Source: Diphasiastrum complanatum
Taxonomy: Eukaryota; Streptophyta; Lycopodiopsida; Lycopodiales; Lycopodiaceae
Direction: 5' to 3'
Assembly: GCA_029204225.1 (NCBI GenBank)
Contig: CM055096.1
Coordinates: 34,177,143-34,241,142 of the forward strand
DNA: 64,000 nucleotides
The notes under the pieces were generated by a model. That model was not told the DNA's origin. It did no database searches and was given only the letters and a program-made list of their open reading frames with translations. Below, piece by piece: positions 12,045 to 22,928 of this stretch (its first letter is position 1; each line of letters starts with the position of its first letter). Both the position numbers and the translations under genes were made by a program.

Positions 12045-13005
12045 TGTTGTAAAGCTACCTAACAAGCTTTACTTCCGGCGCCATTGGCGCCAGTTATGTC
12101 CCCAGCGCCAGCAGTGCCCCTGCTGCTCCCGGCGCCACTGTGACCAGAATCCAGCCGGCGCCAAGTTCCTATGGCTGAAAATCTTTGATCGGTTCTAGCG
12201 GAGTCCAGAGAGCTCAGATCGATGTGCAATCACCTCACACGATCTAGGCATGATTAAAGGAAGCCTGGGGATCAATAAAATCTAGAGAGAGAAAATGACT
12301 TTCTAGAAAGAGAAAATCCTAGAGAGAGAAAAAACGTGCTTTACCAGCTTAGGTAGAGTGCTTGTTATGAGGGGAGGTGCCGAATCACACCAATACTATA
12401 GGGGAGTGCGGGTTGCGACTCAGGGCGAGCTCCAACCAAGTCTCAGCCTCCCTTGCTGGAATGTTGTCATGGCTCTCGCCTTGGCATGCTAGCGCCCCGG
12501 AGACTAGGGTCGGTCACACACTTGATATGTAACCTTCTCAGATTTATCAATAAAGTGGGATTTTCCTCAAACTGACTCTGATTACCTTCTGGGTTTCAGT
12601 GTTCGGTAAAAGCGCCAGTTGTAAGGCCGCTTTCCAAATTTTTAATTTGGCACATAGCTGAGGGTCGTATCCCGGGACGCCAGCGGTATGCCGTCGGGAC
12701 CATTCGGTCCGTGGCGCCAGCGGTATGCTGTCGGGACCATTTGGTCCAGGAACTGGTTGTTTCCATATCTGTCGCGGCTTGTGGTTCTGAGTGTTCCTTG
12801 CATGAACGTGAATGGGTTAAGCTCTTGGGGAACGGGCTCTAACCTGTCGGCTGAGTTGGATGGCTTGCTTGGGTGGATGTTACCTGTTTATGGCTGTCCA
12901 GTCTGGCGTGGCGCCAGGTTGGCTTCCAGCGCTCGTGACGAAGCTTTCAGTTGGTTAAGTCTGATGTAAGTCAGACCGCTTGCTTGGAATGGATGTTACT
13001 CGTTT

Positions 13006-13010
13006 GTAAC
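13006..13010. other. Target-site duplication GTAAC, left copy (chromovirus copy 1)
   Basis: GTAAC lies immediately before the element. The second copy is at 19286-19290, and uninterrupted units contain GTAAC once at this site (for example 3087-3091). Confidence 0.95.
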
Positions 13011-13928
13011 TGTTGCGCCGGCGCCTCAAAGGGCGCTGGGACTTGAGCGGTTTCCCCAACACGCGCTTAAGTCTAACATTCATCCATCATGCACTTACGT
13101 AAAAGCCAACTCAGAATCGTAACAAGCTTAACCATTCAGACTTAAGAAAACTGGAATCCCAACCAACCCGAAAGCCAACTCAGAATCCGTCCCCAAAAGG
13201 TAACCAAAGGCAAAGACAAGCCACACATGAAACCCAAGGCATAGTGGTCGCCAAACTGACCAATTGGCATAGCGGCAAGCCCCATGTCGATGACAGGGAC
13301 CCTTAGGCGCCAGCGACGCAAAAAGGTTGTAGTAAGGGTCCTTCCACTTGGACCAGTCCCGGAGGCGAAACCGAAATGGTAATCATCCCCAAGGATCAAC
13401 TTTATTAGATTTGGAAGAGGTTACATTCATACATAGACTGACCGGTCTCGGGGCCACCAACACGTGCTGGGCATTGTGCCTGGCTCGTGCTGGTAGAGGG
13501 AGCTGAGACCTGGCGACTGGATTCCTGGCGCTGGTTGAGCTGCCCAAGTTTCTGTCTGCCGGACTCCCCCTATAGTTCTGCTGTGATTCGGCGCACCCCC
13601 TCTGGTTTGAAACATAGTGCTTTCTGGTAAAGCACGCTTTTTGGGACTTAGTTTTTATTTTGCTGATTAAGCCTGGCAAGCCTGGCAGAATCAGTCTGGC
13701 TCCCGAACATGGGTCCCGGGAGCCGTTCCGGTGGCAGAATCAACTTGCTTCCTGACTAGGCCATGACTCGAGCTCCAGAGCTAGCTCATGACTTGTGACT
13801 ACTTGACCGGCTCACCACAGGTCGGAGGCTCAGTCCTTGACGTTCTAACTTGCTCTGGGACTTTAGGGAGTGTCACCCCTTAGAGTCTTACAGGGCACGT
13901 TGGGTGCACCTGAATCAGCTTTACAACA
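13011..13928 (-). repeat. 3' LTR of chromovirus copy 1 (918 bp)
   Basis: Read on the minus strand it starts TGTTGTAAAGCTGATTC and ends GGCGCCGGCGCAACA. A polyadenylation-type AATAAA lies at 13406-13401. A 17-bp direct repeat (AAAGCCAACTCAGAATC on the plus strand) occurs at 13102 and 13171. The first 12 bases of the LTR equal those of the LARD LTR. Confidence 0.93.
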
Positions 13929-13941
13929 TCCTCCCCTCGTT
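13929..13941 (-). other. Polypurine tract of chromovirus copy 1
   Basis: AACGAGGGGAGGA on the minus strand directly abuts the 3' LTR. Confidence 0.85.
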
Positions 13942-14169
13942 TGAAAAAGCTGATGTCCTCATCAGGGCCAAACTAGACCTAGGACGTATGGCACGGGCTT
14001 AATTCACCGGCCTTAGCAACTTTGAATTACAAAATACATTGGCAGTAGCACAGGAAAAGTGTAGATAAAGTTCACTTACGTAAAACCTGTGTAAAGCTGC
14101 AAGTGATTTATTGGCAAACTTAAGAAAAATACCGGAAAGTTCCTTGAACTTCAGAATGGCCATGAATGT
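13942..14169 (-). other. Chromovirus 3' untranslated segment with pre-polypurine hairpin
   Basis: Non-coding stretch between the pol stop and the polypurine tract. The 16-base hairpin at 13950-13965 (minus CTGATGAGGACATCAG) is the same as in the LARD-like units. Nothing else is recognised. Confidence 0.7.
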
Positions 14170-17100
14170 TTATGTAAGAGGCATGCCGCCAGGTAGTGCT
14201 TTGTGTGCCGATCTGGGAAAACGGCTATTGCGTTGGTTCTTCTGCAGATAATCTGCTAGTACTTCAGGGGCTCCCTCCTTAAGTTTGTCTTCGTACTCCC
14301 AAGAAGCCTCAATAAGTGGAGCCCGTAGCCACTTCACTAGATATTCACGTTGAACGCCAGTTCGCTTTCTATGTGTCAATATTTGTTCTGGTACAAGCTG
14401 CCTCTTCGTATCATCAAGTGTCGTTGGTGGGTGACGGAGTTCGTGTTGCCGATCAAATCGCTCATCTGGTTTGTACCGTTTGAGTAATGAGATATGAAAC
14501 ACATTGTGTATATCCAAGCTGGATGGCAACGCTAATCGATAAGCCACTGGGTTGATCTTCTTGGTAACATAATATGGTCCCGCATAAGGTCGAGCAAACT
14601 TATGAGAAAAACCTTTTGGTAGCGCAATGTTCTTTGTGTTCAGCCATACTTGATCACCTTCCTCAAATTCCAGTTCTCGTCGATGTGGGTTTACGTCAGC
14701 TGCCATACTCCTTTGTGACTGCTCTAAAAACGCCTTCACCTCGGTCAACTTTGTGTGCCACTCATTGATGAATTCCTCCACAGTGGGTACTGGTGTTTCC
14801 TGCACGCCTGTAAGAAAAGAGCTTGGAACAATCGGTAGCCGACCATTGCTTATCTCGAAGGGTGCCCTTCCAGTAGATCTGTTCACTTGGTTGTTATGTG
14901 CAAACTCGAGAATATCCAAGTAGTTGACCCAATCGGATTGGTCCCAAGCGACATAATTTCGTAAATATTGTTCAATCTGTCGATTGACTCGCTCCGTTTG
15001 CCCATCTGTCTGAGGATGATATGCAGTACTGAAATTCAATCCGGTTCCCACGAGGCGAAATAGACAAGTCCAAAACTTTCCGACGAACTTGGTGTCTCGG
15101 TCAGAAATAATCGTTCTAGGCAGGCCGTGGTATTTGAAAACACATTTGAAAAATAACCTTGCCACTTCTTCAGCTGTCACTGAACTTTTAGTTGGTACTA
15201 GATGAACTTGCTTTGAAAAGCGGTCAACCACCACATAAATTGAGTCGAATCCTTGGCACCGTGGTAGTTGAACAATAAAATCCATGCTCACCGAATCCCA
15301 TGGGTATGCTGGTACCGGTAATGGTTGGAGTAGTCCAGCCGGAGCTAGCGGTTCCACCTTCACTTGTTGACATGTCGGGCATGTTTGTACATAAGATTCA
15401 ACGTCTGCCCACATACTTGGCCAATAGAAGCCTCTTTTGAGAAGTTCATACATGCGATTCACCCCTGGATGCCCGGCGGCTAGTACGTCATGATGTTCTC
15501 GCAAGACTTTCTTCCTCAGGTTGATGCTGTCTGGGACATATACTCTGCGTTGTTTATAAACAACCATTTGATCTTTCCAAGTGAAATGTTTATGAGGCTT
15601 TCCCAGCTGGAATTCGATCATTAAGTCCTTCGCCAACGCATCCACACCATAATTCTCTCTGATTTCTTGGAGTAGGTCAGTCACCTGAGTTGTCACTGTT
15701 GCCATCAAGTGTTCTTGTCTACTTAGTGCGTCCGCCACCACATTGTTCTTTCCCGCCGTGTGTAAAATGTCTATATTGAATTTTGAGAGAAAGTTTTGCC
15801 ATCGCATTTGCTTTGGCGTGAGCATACCTTGGGATGAGAAGTACTTGAGTGATACATTATCAGTGAACGCCTTAAAGGGTTTTCCTGCCACATAATGTCT
15901 CCAATGCTCCACTGCTTGGACTACTGCGACCATTTCTTTTTCATGAGTTGGCCATCGTCGCTCTACGTCACTCAATTTCTTTGAAAAATATGCAACAGGT
16001 TTTCCGTCTTGCATCAGCACGGCCCCAATAGCAAAGTTCGACGCATCTGTATGTATTTCAAAAGGTTTGCTAAAGTCCGGTAAGGCAAGGATGGGTTCTT
16101 GAGTGATCCGTCGTTTTAGTTCCTGGAACGCTGCTTCACATTCCGGTGTCCATGTCATCTTCAGATGAGTCTTGGTCTGCTCCAACAGTGGTGCCACAAT
16201 TTTGCTAAATGCCTCAATGAATCTCCTGTAAAAGTTACATAAGCCCACAAAGGATTTGATGCCATGAACAGTTTTAGGTGCTAGCCAATCCAAGATAGCC
16301 TTGATCTTCTTAGGATCCATTCGAATCCGTCCGTGGCCTATAACATGTCCAAGGAAGTCAACTTCCTCCACCACAAACTCACATTTCTCTCTTTTCGCGA
16401 ACAAGCAGTTCCTCCTCAGTCGTTGGAGAACTGTCCTTAAATGTTGAATGTGATCTTTAAGGTTCCGGCTAAATACTAATATGTCATCAATGTACACAAT
16501 GACAAATTCATCCAGGCAGTCTTGAAATATATTGTTCATCAACGTGCAAAAAGTGGCTGGTGCGTTTGTTAGACCGAATGGCATCACTAGGAACTCGTGA
16601 CTTCCGTACCGCGTTCGAAACGCCGTTTTGTGCTCATCACCTTTAGCTATTCGAATTTGATGATATCCAGATCTGAGATCTATTCGGCTAAAGTATTTGG
16701 CATGTTTGAGTTGGTCGAATAGGTCATCAATTCTAGGCATGGGGTACTTGTTCTTGATGGTACTCTTGTTAAGCATGCGATAATCCACACACATTCGAAG
16801 AGTTTTGTCTGCCTTTTCCACGAACAACACTGGGGCTCCAAAAGGTGAAGCGCTAGGTCTAATAAAACCTTTGTCTATCAATTCACCAAGTTGTCGTTTC
16901 AGTTCCGCCAACTCTTCTTGTGACATTCTGTAGGGTGCTCGTGAAGTTGGCTCTGTTCCTGGTACCAACTCAATTTTATGGTCCACTGGTCTTCGAGGAG
17001 GTAGCTTAGCTGGGAGTTCCTCCGGGAACACATCGCTAAATTCTTCTAACAGATCTGCCACTTCTTTTGGCAAGTTTTCTTGTCGCACGCTTTTCCCTTC

Positions 17101-17652
17101 TGGGACTTCTCGACAGATGCAAAGAAAGCACTTTGACCTTTTCCCTTTCGCCATTCTTTTCATCACTAATGCTGCAACCAGATTTTGTTCAATATCGGTA
17201 TCCTTAGCATTTCCTCCGGGCAGGGCTTTTGTCACGCAGATTTGTCCCTTATAATCCAAGAGGACCAAGTTTGAGCTCCTACCCAAAACTGCGATACAGT
17301 GTTCATTTAACCAAGGGAGGCCCAAAATCACATCAAAGGCATCCATCTCTAAAATCACAAAGCTAAGTTTAGCCTTCCATCTTCCAATCTGCACCGGGAT
17401 GTTCAATGTCGCTTTGTCTGCATCTAGTGCTCCCTTCGCTGTTTCTACCTTGAGAGTAGATGTAACATTCCTGGTCGGCAAGCTGAATTGTTCCACTACG
17501 CTCCTTGAGATATAGTTATGTGAAGCTCCGGAGTCGATCATGAAATCTGACTTCCTCCCCGCGATCTTTCCTGATAAGAATAACAATCTTGAACCAATCT
17601 TGGGGGTTGCCCCATGGAAGTTCCTTTCCATACTTGTGCGTCGTCCACTCAT
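14170..17652 (-). CDS. pol: Chromovirus Pol polyprotein (PR-RT-RH-IN-chromodomain), copy 1
   Basis: A 1160-residue uninterrupted ORF. Order seen: retropepsin with D40-S-G-A; reverse transcriptase about 200-460 with YIDD at 387-390; RNase H with D536, E571 region, D598 (TDN where TDH is usual) and D641; integrase zinc-binding H721/H728/C758/C761; integrase core D791, D851, E887, a DD35E spacing; GPY-type motif at 1025-1027; C-terminal chromodomain about 1088-1125 with YLVKW and ASWEYED. It would cleave the polyprotein, copy RNA to cDNA and integrate it, the chromodomain directing insertion to marked chromatin (family knowledge). The start Met lies only 39 residues before the protease aspartate, where gag-nucleocapsid would normally precede. 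All catalytic residues look intact, so the ORF is probably functional if gag is supplied in trans. Confidence 0.95.
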   Translation of the reverse strand: MSGRRTSMERNFHGATPKIGSRLLFLSGKIAGRKSDFMIDSGASHNYISRSVVEQFSLPTRNVTSTLKVETAKGALDADKATLNIPVQIGRWKAKLSFVILEMDAFDVILGLPWLNEHCIAVLGRSSNLVLLDYKGQICVTKALPGGNAKDTDIEQNLVAALVMKRMAKGKRSKCFLCICREVPEGKSVRQENLPKEVADLLEEFSDVFPEELPAKLPPRRPVDHKIELVPGTEPTSRAPYRMSQEELAELKRQLGELIDKGFIRPSASPFGAPVLFVEKADKTLRMCVDYRMLNKSTIKNKYPMPRIDDLFDQLKHAKYFSRIDLRSGYHQIRIAKGDEHKTAFRTRYGSHEFLVMPFGLTNAPATFCTLMNNIFQDCLDEFVIVYIDDILVFSRNLKDHIQHLRTVLQRLRRNCLFAKREKCEFVVEEVDFLGHVIGHGRIRMDPKKIKAILDWLAPKTVHGIKSFVGLCNFYRRFIEAFSKIVAPLLEQTKTHLKMTWTPECEAAFQELKRRITQEPILALPDFSKPFEIHTDASNFAIGAVLMQDGKPVAYFSKKLSDVERRWPTHEKEMVAVVQAVEHWRHYVAGKPFKAFTDNVSLKYFSSQGMLTPKQMRWQNFLSKFNIDILHTAGKNNVVADALSRQEHLMATVTTQVTDLLQEIRENYGVDALAKDLMIEFQLGKPHKHFTWKDQMVVYKQRRVYVPDSINLRKKVLREHHDVLAAGHPGVNRMYELLKRGFYWPSMWADVESYVQTCPTCQQVKVEPLAPAGLLQPLPVPAYPWDSVSMDFIVQLPRCQGFDSIYVVVDRFSKQVHLVPTKSSVTAEEVARLFFKCVFKYHGLPRTIISDRDTKFVGKFWTCLFRLVGTGLNFSTAYHPQTDGQTERVNRQIEQYLRNYVAWDQSDWVNYLDILEFAHNNQVNRSTGRAPFEISNGRLPIVPSSFLTGVQETPVPTVEEFINEWHTKLTEVKAFLEQSQRSMAADVNPHRRELEFEEGDQVWLNTKNIALPKGFSHKFARPYAGPYYVTKKINPVAYRLALPSSLDIHNVFHISLLKRYKPDERFDRQHELRHPPTTLDDTKRQLVPEQILTHRKRTGVQREYLVKWLRAPLIEASWEYEDKLKEGAPEVLADYLQKNQRNSRFPRSAHKALPGGMPLT

Positions 17653-18352
17653 AAATGTAAGCTCCTCTCACAACTCCCAACTAGATCAGATCACCTGGAT
17701 CAAAAGAAGTAGTCAGGGATAATTCAGGTCCAGGCAAGCACACCACAAACGAACATACCAACCAAAGCTAAACAGAGGATCCCTCTCAAGTCACATTCCC
17801 CTTGAGACCGGACGTAGGATCTTTGCCTAGCCGCGCCCACACAAATCTATCACAGAATTAGCCCACGGGGAAACATCCATCCAACCATCCGTGCTTTCAC
17901 CATTAAGCAGCACATTGCCTCAGTCACGCCCCACCACTTTTTGGTCGATAGCCCTTATAGCTAAACGATCGGCAGCTATCCCGCACCGGCAGCTAACCAC
18001 CCGTGCTTTACACCCGAATTCGAGCAGCATCTCTGTATCAATGGTTAACCCGTACAGTTCGAATATGTCGCCCCGCACCCCACAAGGTACAGACCGTGCT
18101 TTCACCTACCTAGGCAGCACTTTGCCTCATCCGTCCTACGTGCAGACAGCGCCAGGCCCGAACCGCGAGAACTGACCGTGCTTACACCTCGAGGGCAGCA
18201 CTTTGACTCATCAAGTCCCCCGTTCTGCCGACCACCCCGACCGTGGACGCACCCGTGCTTACACTGTGGGCAGCACCTTGCGCAACGGTTGTCCTGACAA
18301 ATCCCAAAAACGTGGCCATCCCTGTGAGACTTGCGTAGCTGACCGGCTAGTC
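17653..18352 (-). other. Chromovirus 5' leader with five hairpin repeats, no gag
   Basis: A 700-nt stretch between primer-binding site and pol holds no gag-like ORF or CCHC motif. It carries five degenerate repeats that each fold as GTGCT...AGCAC(T) stems at 17891-17913, 18003-18030, 18096-18120, 18178-18201 and 18255-18276. The inner sequence differs but is palindromic in three: CGAATTCG, CCTAGG and CCTCGAGG. Conserved outer stem with changing self-complementary core suggests selection on RNA structure, for example packaging or dimerisation (inference). Confidence 0.75.
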
Positions 18353-18365
18353 GGCTCTGATACCA
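18353..18365 (-). other. Primer-binding site, initiator-Met tRNA (copy 1)
   Basis: TGGTATCAGAGCC on the minus strand, two bases after the 5' LTR; complementary to the 3' end of plant initiator-Met tRNA. Confidence 0.93.
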
Positions 18366-18367
18366 CA

Positions 18368-19285
18368 TGTTGCGCCGGCGCCTCAAAGGGCGCTGGGACT
18401 TGAGCGGTTTCCCCAACACGCGCTTAAGTCTAACATTCATCCATCATGCACTTACGTAAAAGCCAACTCAGAATCGTAACAAGCTTAACCATTCAGACTT
18501 AAGAAAACTGGAATCCCAACCAACCCGAAAGCCAACTCAGAATCCGTCCCCAAAAGGTAACCAAAGGCAAAGACAAGCCACACATGAAACCCAAGGCATA
18601 GTGGTCGCCAAACTGACCAATTGGCATAGCGGCAAGCCCCATGTCGATGACAGGGACCCTTAGGCGCCAGCGACGCAAAAAGGTTGTAGTAAGGGTCCTT
18701 CCACTTGGACCAGTCCCGGAGGCGAAACCGAAATGGTAATCATCCCCAAGGATCAACTTTATTAGATTTGGAAGAGGTTACATTCATACATAGACTGACC
18801 GGTCTCGGGGCCACCAACACGTGCTGGGCATTGTGCCTGGCTCGTGCTGGTAGAGGGAGCTGAGACCTGGCGACTGGATTCCTGGCGCTGGTTGAGCTGC
18901 CCAAGTTTCTGTCTGCCGGACTCCCCCTATAGTTCTGCTGTGATTCGGCGCACCCCCTCTGGTTTGAAACATAGTGCTTTCTGGTAAAGCACGCTTTTTG
19001 GGACTTAGTTTTTATTTTGCTGATTAAGCCTGGCAAGCCTGGCAGAATCAGTCTGGCTCCCGAACATGGGTCCCGGGAGCCGTTCCGGTGGCAGAATCAA
19101 CTTGCTTCCTGACTAGGCCATGACTCGAGCTCCAGAGCTAGCTCATGACTTGTGACTACTTGACCGGCTCACCACAGGTCGGAGGCTCAGTCCTTGACGT
19201 TCTAACTTGCTCTGGGACTTTAGGGAGTGTCACCCCTTAGAGTCTTACAGGGCACGTTGGGTGCACCTGAATCAGCTTTACAACA
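18368..19285 (-). repeat. 5' LTR of chromovirus copy 1 (918 bp)
   Basis: Same length and apparently same sequence as 13011-13928; the three small ORF shadows within the LTR are identical in both. It would hold the promoter and transcription start of the element; AATAAA is at 18763-18758. Confidence 0.93.
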
Positions 19286-19290
19286 GTAAC
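19286..19290. other. Target-site duplication GTAAC, right copy (chromovirus copy 1)
   Basis: Perfect 5-bp match to 13006-13010; the array LTR resumes here with GAAGCTTCGAG. Confidence 0.95.
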
Positions 19291-21769
19291 GAAGCTTCGA
19301 GTTGGTTAAGTTTGATGTATGTCGGGCGGCTTGCTTGGAGGGAAGTCACCCACATCGGGACCCCCGATCTGGCATGGCGCCAGGTTGGATCTCAATGTTG
19401 GTTTTCGGAACTTCATGTTGGTTAAGTCTGATCGTTGTTGGCGAGTTGGCTGCTTGTATGTCAAGTGGGTTTGGATGGCAAGAGTTGAAGGCTGGGAAGC
19501 TAAGTCGTGGTTCCCGGCTCCCTTTGGGATGCCTGCGCTACATGTGGTATCCTAGCAGATGGGAAGCAAAGTGTTGGAAAGGCTTTTTGTCCGAAGAACT
19601 CTACTCTAAGTCCGATCAGCTGATTTATTAAGTGGAGGGGAACTATCACACACACCTCTCTCTTGGGGCAAATTTTGAATGAAAGTTGATCAAAATGGGG
19701 GCAAATTCAAGGTGACCTAGCCATACTCACACGAGGAGACTGGCGAACTTTGGACCTAATAAGTTGACAAGTTTTTGTTGTGGAAAGGGAAGTTTGTTAT
19801 AGGCTTTCTCTAGACCAGCAATGATGAGGAAACATATGAGTACGCTGGCTTGTGTTATGTGTAAGGCAGCTGATCAATGAAGGAACTGTGAAAGTTGAGT
19901 CTTGCATGAGAGACTTGGTATTTCGAACGGACGCTAAGGGATAGTTCGCGTTGAGATCGGACTAGTGCAAACTCTGGGTGCATGTGTCTGAATCAAAGAG
20001 AGCTACTTGAAGCCAAGCTCGATGTACACTTCTTGTTTTGAATGTGAGGCAACTGACCAGTGATGGAATTGTGAAAGTCAAGTTTTGCGCGACGGACATG
20101 GTGCTTCAAACAAACGCGAAGAGATAGTTCGGATGCGGATCAAACTGGTGCGACCCTTTGGCTTTCCACGAGGTCAATGGTTACATTTGGGTTGATTCAA
20201 AGAGCTACTTCAAGCTAAGTGAGAGGTGCATTGCGGAGTACTCAATCTTTGCCTACCTTAAAGAGCCAAGATGGAAAAGTATCAAGATCAGGCTGGGACA
20301 AGGAGAGAAATCAAGGTGCAGAAGCAACAAGGCACAAAGTGGACCATAAAGTGGGCAATCAAACGATAAATCCTTCGGCTCAGGGAGCCTTGATACCTAT
20401 GCGGAACCGAACAAATCTGGAGCTCAGGGAGCTCAACACAAAGTGCATCAAGGACAAATCAGGAGCTCAAAGGAGTTCCAAAGTCGAAAGTCAGAAGCGA
20501 CAGGGGCGAACATTTCAAAGAAAGGCCTCTGTCACCAGTTAATAAGGCTCTCGGGTTTTACGAAAGCGATATCAAATCTACGCTTTTCCCAGACAAAGAT
20601 ATTTGTTTCAAGTTATGTAATTTTTCAGTACAAAGAGCTGAGCCTCCGACTTGTGGTGTGCCAGCTTCAATGTTAATAAAAAGTGGCCAGTAAATTGAGT
20701 ACTGTGCCAAGTAGCATAAATGTATAGTCATTTTAATTGGGAGACACCTTTACTTTAATCTGACATCTGATGAGGACATCAGATTTTATAAAGGTGGGGT
20801 GGATGTTGTAAAGCTACCTAACAAGCTTTACTTCCGGCGCCATTGGCGCCAGTTATGTCCCCAGCGCCAGCAGTGCCCCTGCTGCTCCCGGCGCCACTGT
20901 GACCAGAATCCAGCCGGCGCCAAGTTCCTATGGCTGAAAATCTTTGATCGGTTCTAGCGGAGTCCAGAGAGCTCAGATCGATGTGCAATCACCTCACACG
21001 ATCTAGGCATGATTAAAGGAAGCCTGGGGATCAATAAAATCTAGAGAGAGAAAATGACTTTCTAGAAAGAGAAAATCCTAGAGAGAGAAAAAACGTGCTT
21101 TACCAGCTTAGGTAGAGTGCTTGTTATGAGGGGAGGTGCCGAATCACACCAATACTATAGGGGAGTGCGGGTTGCGACTCAGGGCGAGCTCCAACCAAGT
21201 CTCAGCCTCCCTTGCTGGAATGTTGTCATGGCTCTCGCCTTGGCATGCTAGCGCCCCGGAGACTAGGGTCGGTCACACACTTGATATGTAACCTTCTCAG
21301 ATTTATCAATAAAGTGGGATTTTCCTCAAACTGACTCTGATTACCTTCTGGGTTTCAGTGTTCGGTAAAAGCGCCAGTTGTAAGGCCGCTTTCCAAATTT
21401 TTAATTTGGCACATAGCTGAGGGTCGTATCCCGGGACGCCAGCGGTATGCCGTCGGGACCATTCGGTCCGTGGCGCCAGCGGTATGCTGTCGGGACCATT
21501 TGGTCCAGGAACTGGTTGTTTCCATATCTGTCGCGGCTTGTGGTTCTGAGTGTTCCTTGCATGAACGTGAATGGGTTAAGCTCTTGGGGAACGGGCTCTA
21601 ACCTGTCGGCTGAGTTGGATGGCTTGCTTGGGTGGATGTTACCTGTTTATGGCTGTCCAGTCTGGCGTGGCGCCAGGTTGGCTTCCAGCGCTCGTGACGA
21701 AGCTTTCAGTTGGTTAAGTCTGATGTAAGTCAGACCGCTTGCTTGGAATGGATGTTACTCGTTTGTAAC

Positions 21770-22687
21770 TGTTGCGCCGGCGCCTCAAAGGGCGCTGGGA
21801 CTTGAGCGGTTTCCCCAACACGCGCTTAAGTCTAACATTCATCCATCATGCACTTACGTAAAAGCCAACTCAGAATCGTAACAAGCTTAACCATTCAGAC
21901 TTAAGAAAACTGGAATCCCAACCAACCCGAAAGCCAACTCAGAATCCGTCCCCAAAAGGTAACCAAAGGCAAAGACAAGCCACACATGAAACCCAAGGCA
22001 TAGTGGTCGCCAAACTGACCAATTGGCATAGCGGCAAGCCCCATGTCGATGACAGGGACCCTTAGGCGCCAGCGACGCAAAAAGGTTGTAGTAAGGGTCC
22101 TTCCACTTGGACCAGTCCCGGAGGCGAAACCGAAATGGTAATCATCCCCAAGGATCAACTTTATTAGATTTGGAAGAGGTTACATTCATACATAGACTGA
22201 CCGGTCTCGGGGCCACCAACACGTGCTGGGCATTGTGCCTGGCTCGTGCTGGTAGAGGGAGCTGAGACCTGGCGACTGGATTCCTGGCGCTGGTTGAGCT
22301 GCCCAAGTTTCTGTCTGCCGGACTCCCCCTATAGTTCTGCTGTGATTCGGCGCACCCCCTCTGGTTTGAAACATAGTGCTTTCTGGTAAAGCACGCTTTT
22401 TGGGACTTAGTTTTTATTTTGCTGATTAAGCCTGGCAAGCCTGGCAGAATCAGTCTGGCTCCCGAACATGGGTCCCGGGAGCCGTTCCGGTGGCAGAATC
22501 AACTTGCTTCCTGACTAGGCCATGACTCGAGCTCCAGAGCTAGCTCATGACTTGTGACTACTTGACCGGCTCACCACAGGTCGGAGGCTCAGTCCTTGAC
22601 GTTCTAACTTGCTCTGGGACTTTAGGGAGTGTCACCCCTTAGAGTCTTACAGGGCACGTTGGGTGCACCTGAATCAGCTTTACAACA
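21770..22687 (-). repeat. 3' LTR of chromovirus copy 2
   Basis: 918 bp, same termini and contents as 13011-13928. Confidence 0.93.
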
Positions 22688-22700
22688 TCCTCCCCTCGTT
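22688..22700 (-). other. Polypurine tract of chromovirus copy 2
   Basis: Minus-strand AACGAGGGGAGGA abutting the 3' LTR, as in copy 1. Confidence 0.85.
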
Positions 22701-22928
22701 TGAAAAAGCTGATGTCCTCATCAGGGCCAAACTAGACCTAGGACGTATGGCACGGGCTTAATTCACCGGCCTTAGCAACTTTGAATTACAAAATACATTG
22801 GCAGTAGCACAGGAAAAGTGTAGATAAAGTTCACTTACGTAAAACCTGTGTAAAGCTGCAAGTGATTTATTGGCAAACTTAAGAAAAATACCGGAAAGTT
22901 CCTTGAACTTCAGAATGGCCATGAATGT

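Larger units (their letters stand above)
13011..19285 (-). mobile_element. Ty3/gypsy chromovirus, copy 1 (6275 bp, gag-less, intact pol)
   Basis: An LTR retrotransposon on the minus strand, in order: 5' LTR 18368-19285, initiator-Met primer-binding site 18353-18365, about 700-nt leader, pol 17652-14170, short 3' untranslated part, polypurine tract 13941-13929, 3' LTR 13928-13011. The two 918-bp LTRs look identical by reading, indicating recent insertion. Protease-RT-RNase H-integrase-chromodomain order is that of the chromovirus lineage of Ty3/gypsy. No gag or CCHC knuckle is encoded between the 5' LTR and pol, so capsid protein would have to come from elsewhere. It sits antisense to the surrounding array. 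Confidence 0.95.
12045..20803 (+). repeat. Array unit 5, LTR split by chromovirus copy 1
   Basis: LTR parts 12045-13010 and 19291-19542 flank a minus-strand chromovirus (13011-19285). Removing the element and one copy of GTAAC restores the uninterrupted LTR sequence of the other units exactly. The internal segment is 19543-20803. Total length is 8759 bp. Confidence 0.95.

Noticed and set aside
13142-13679. Small minus-strand ORFs (85, 98 and 62 codons) in the chromovirus LTR
   Set aside because: They lie in LTR sequence, lack domains, and recur only because the LTR is repeated four times.
18102-18440. 112-codon minus-strand ORF that could be a gag remnant
   Set aside because: It starts in the 5' LTR and crosses the primer-binding site and leader stems. 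Composition follows the repeats and no capsid or CCHC motif is present.
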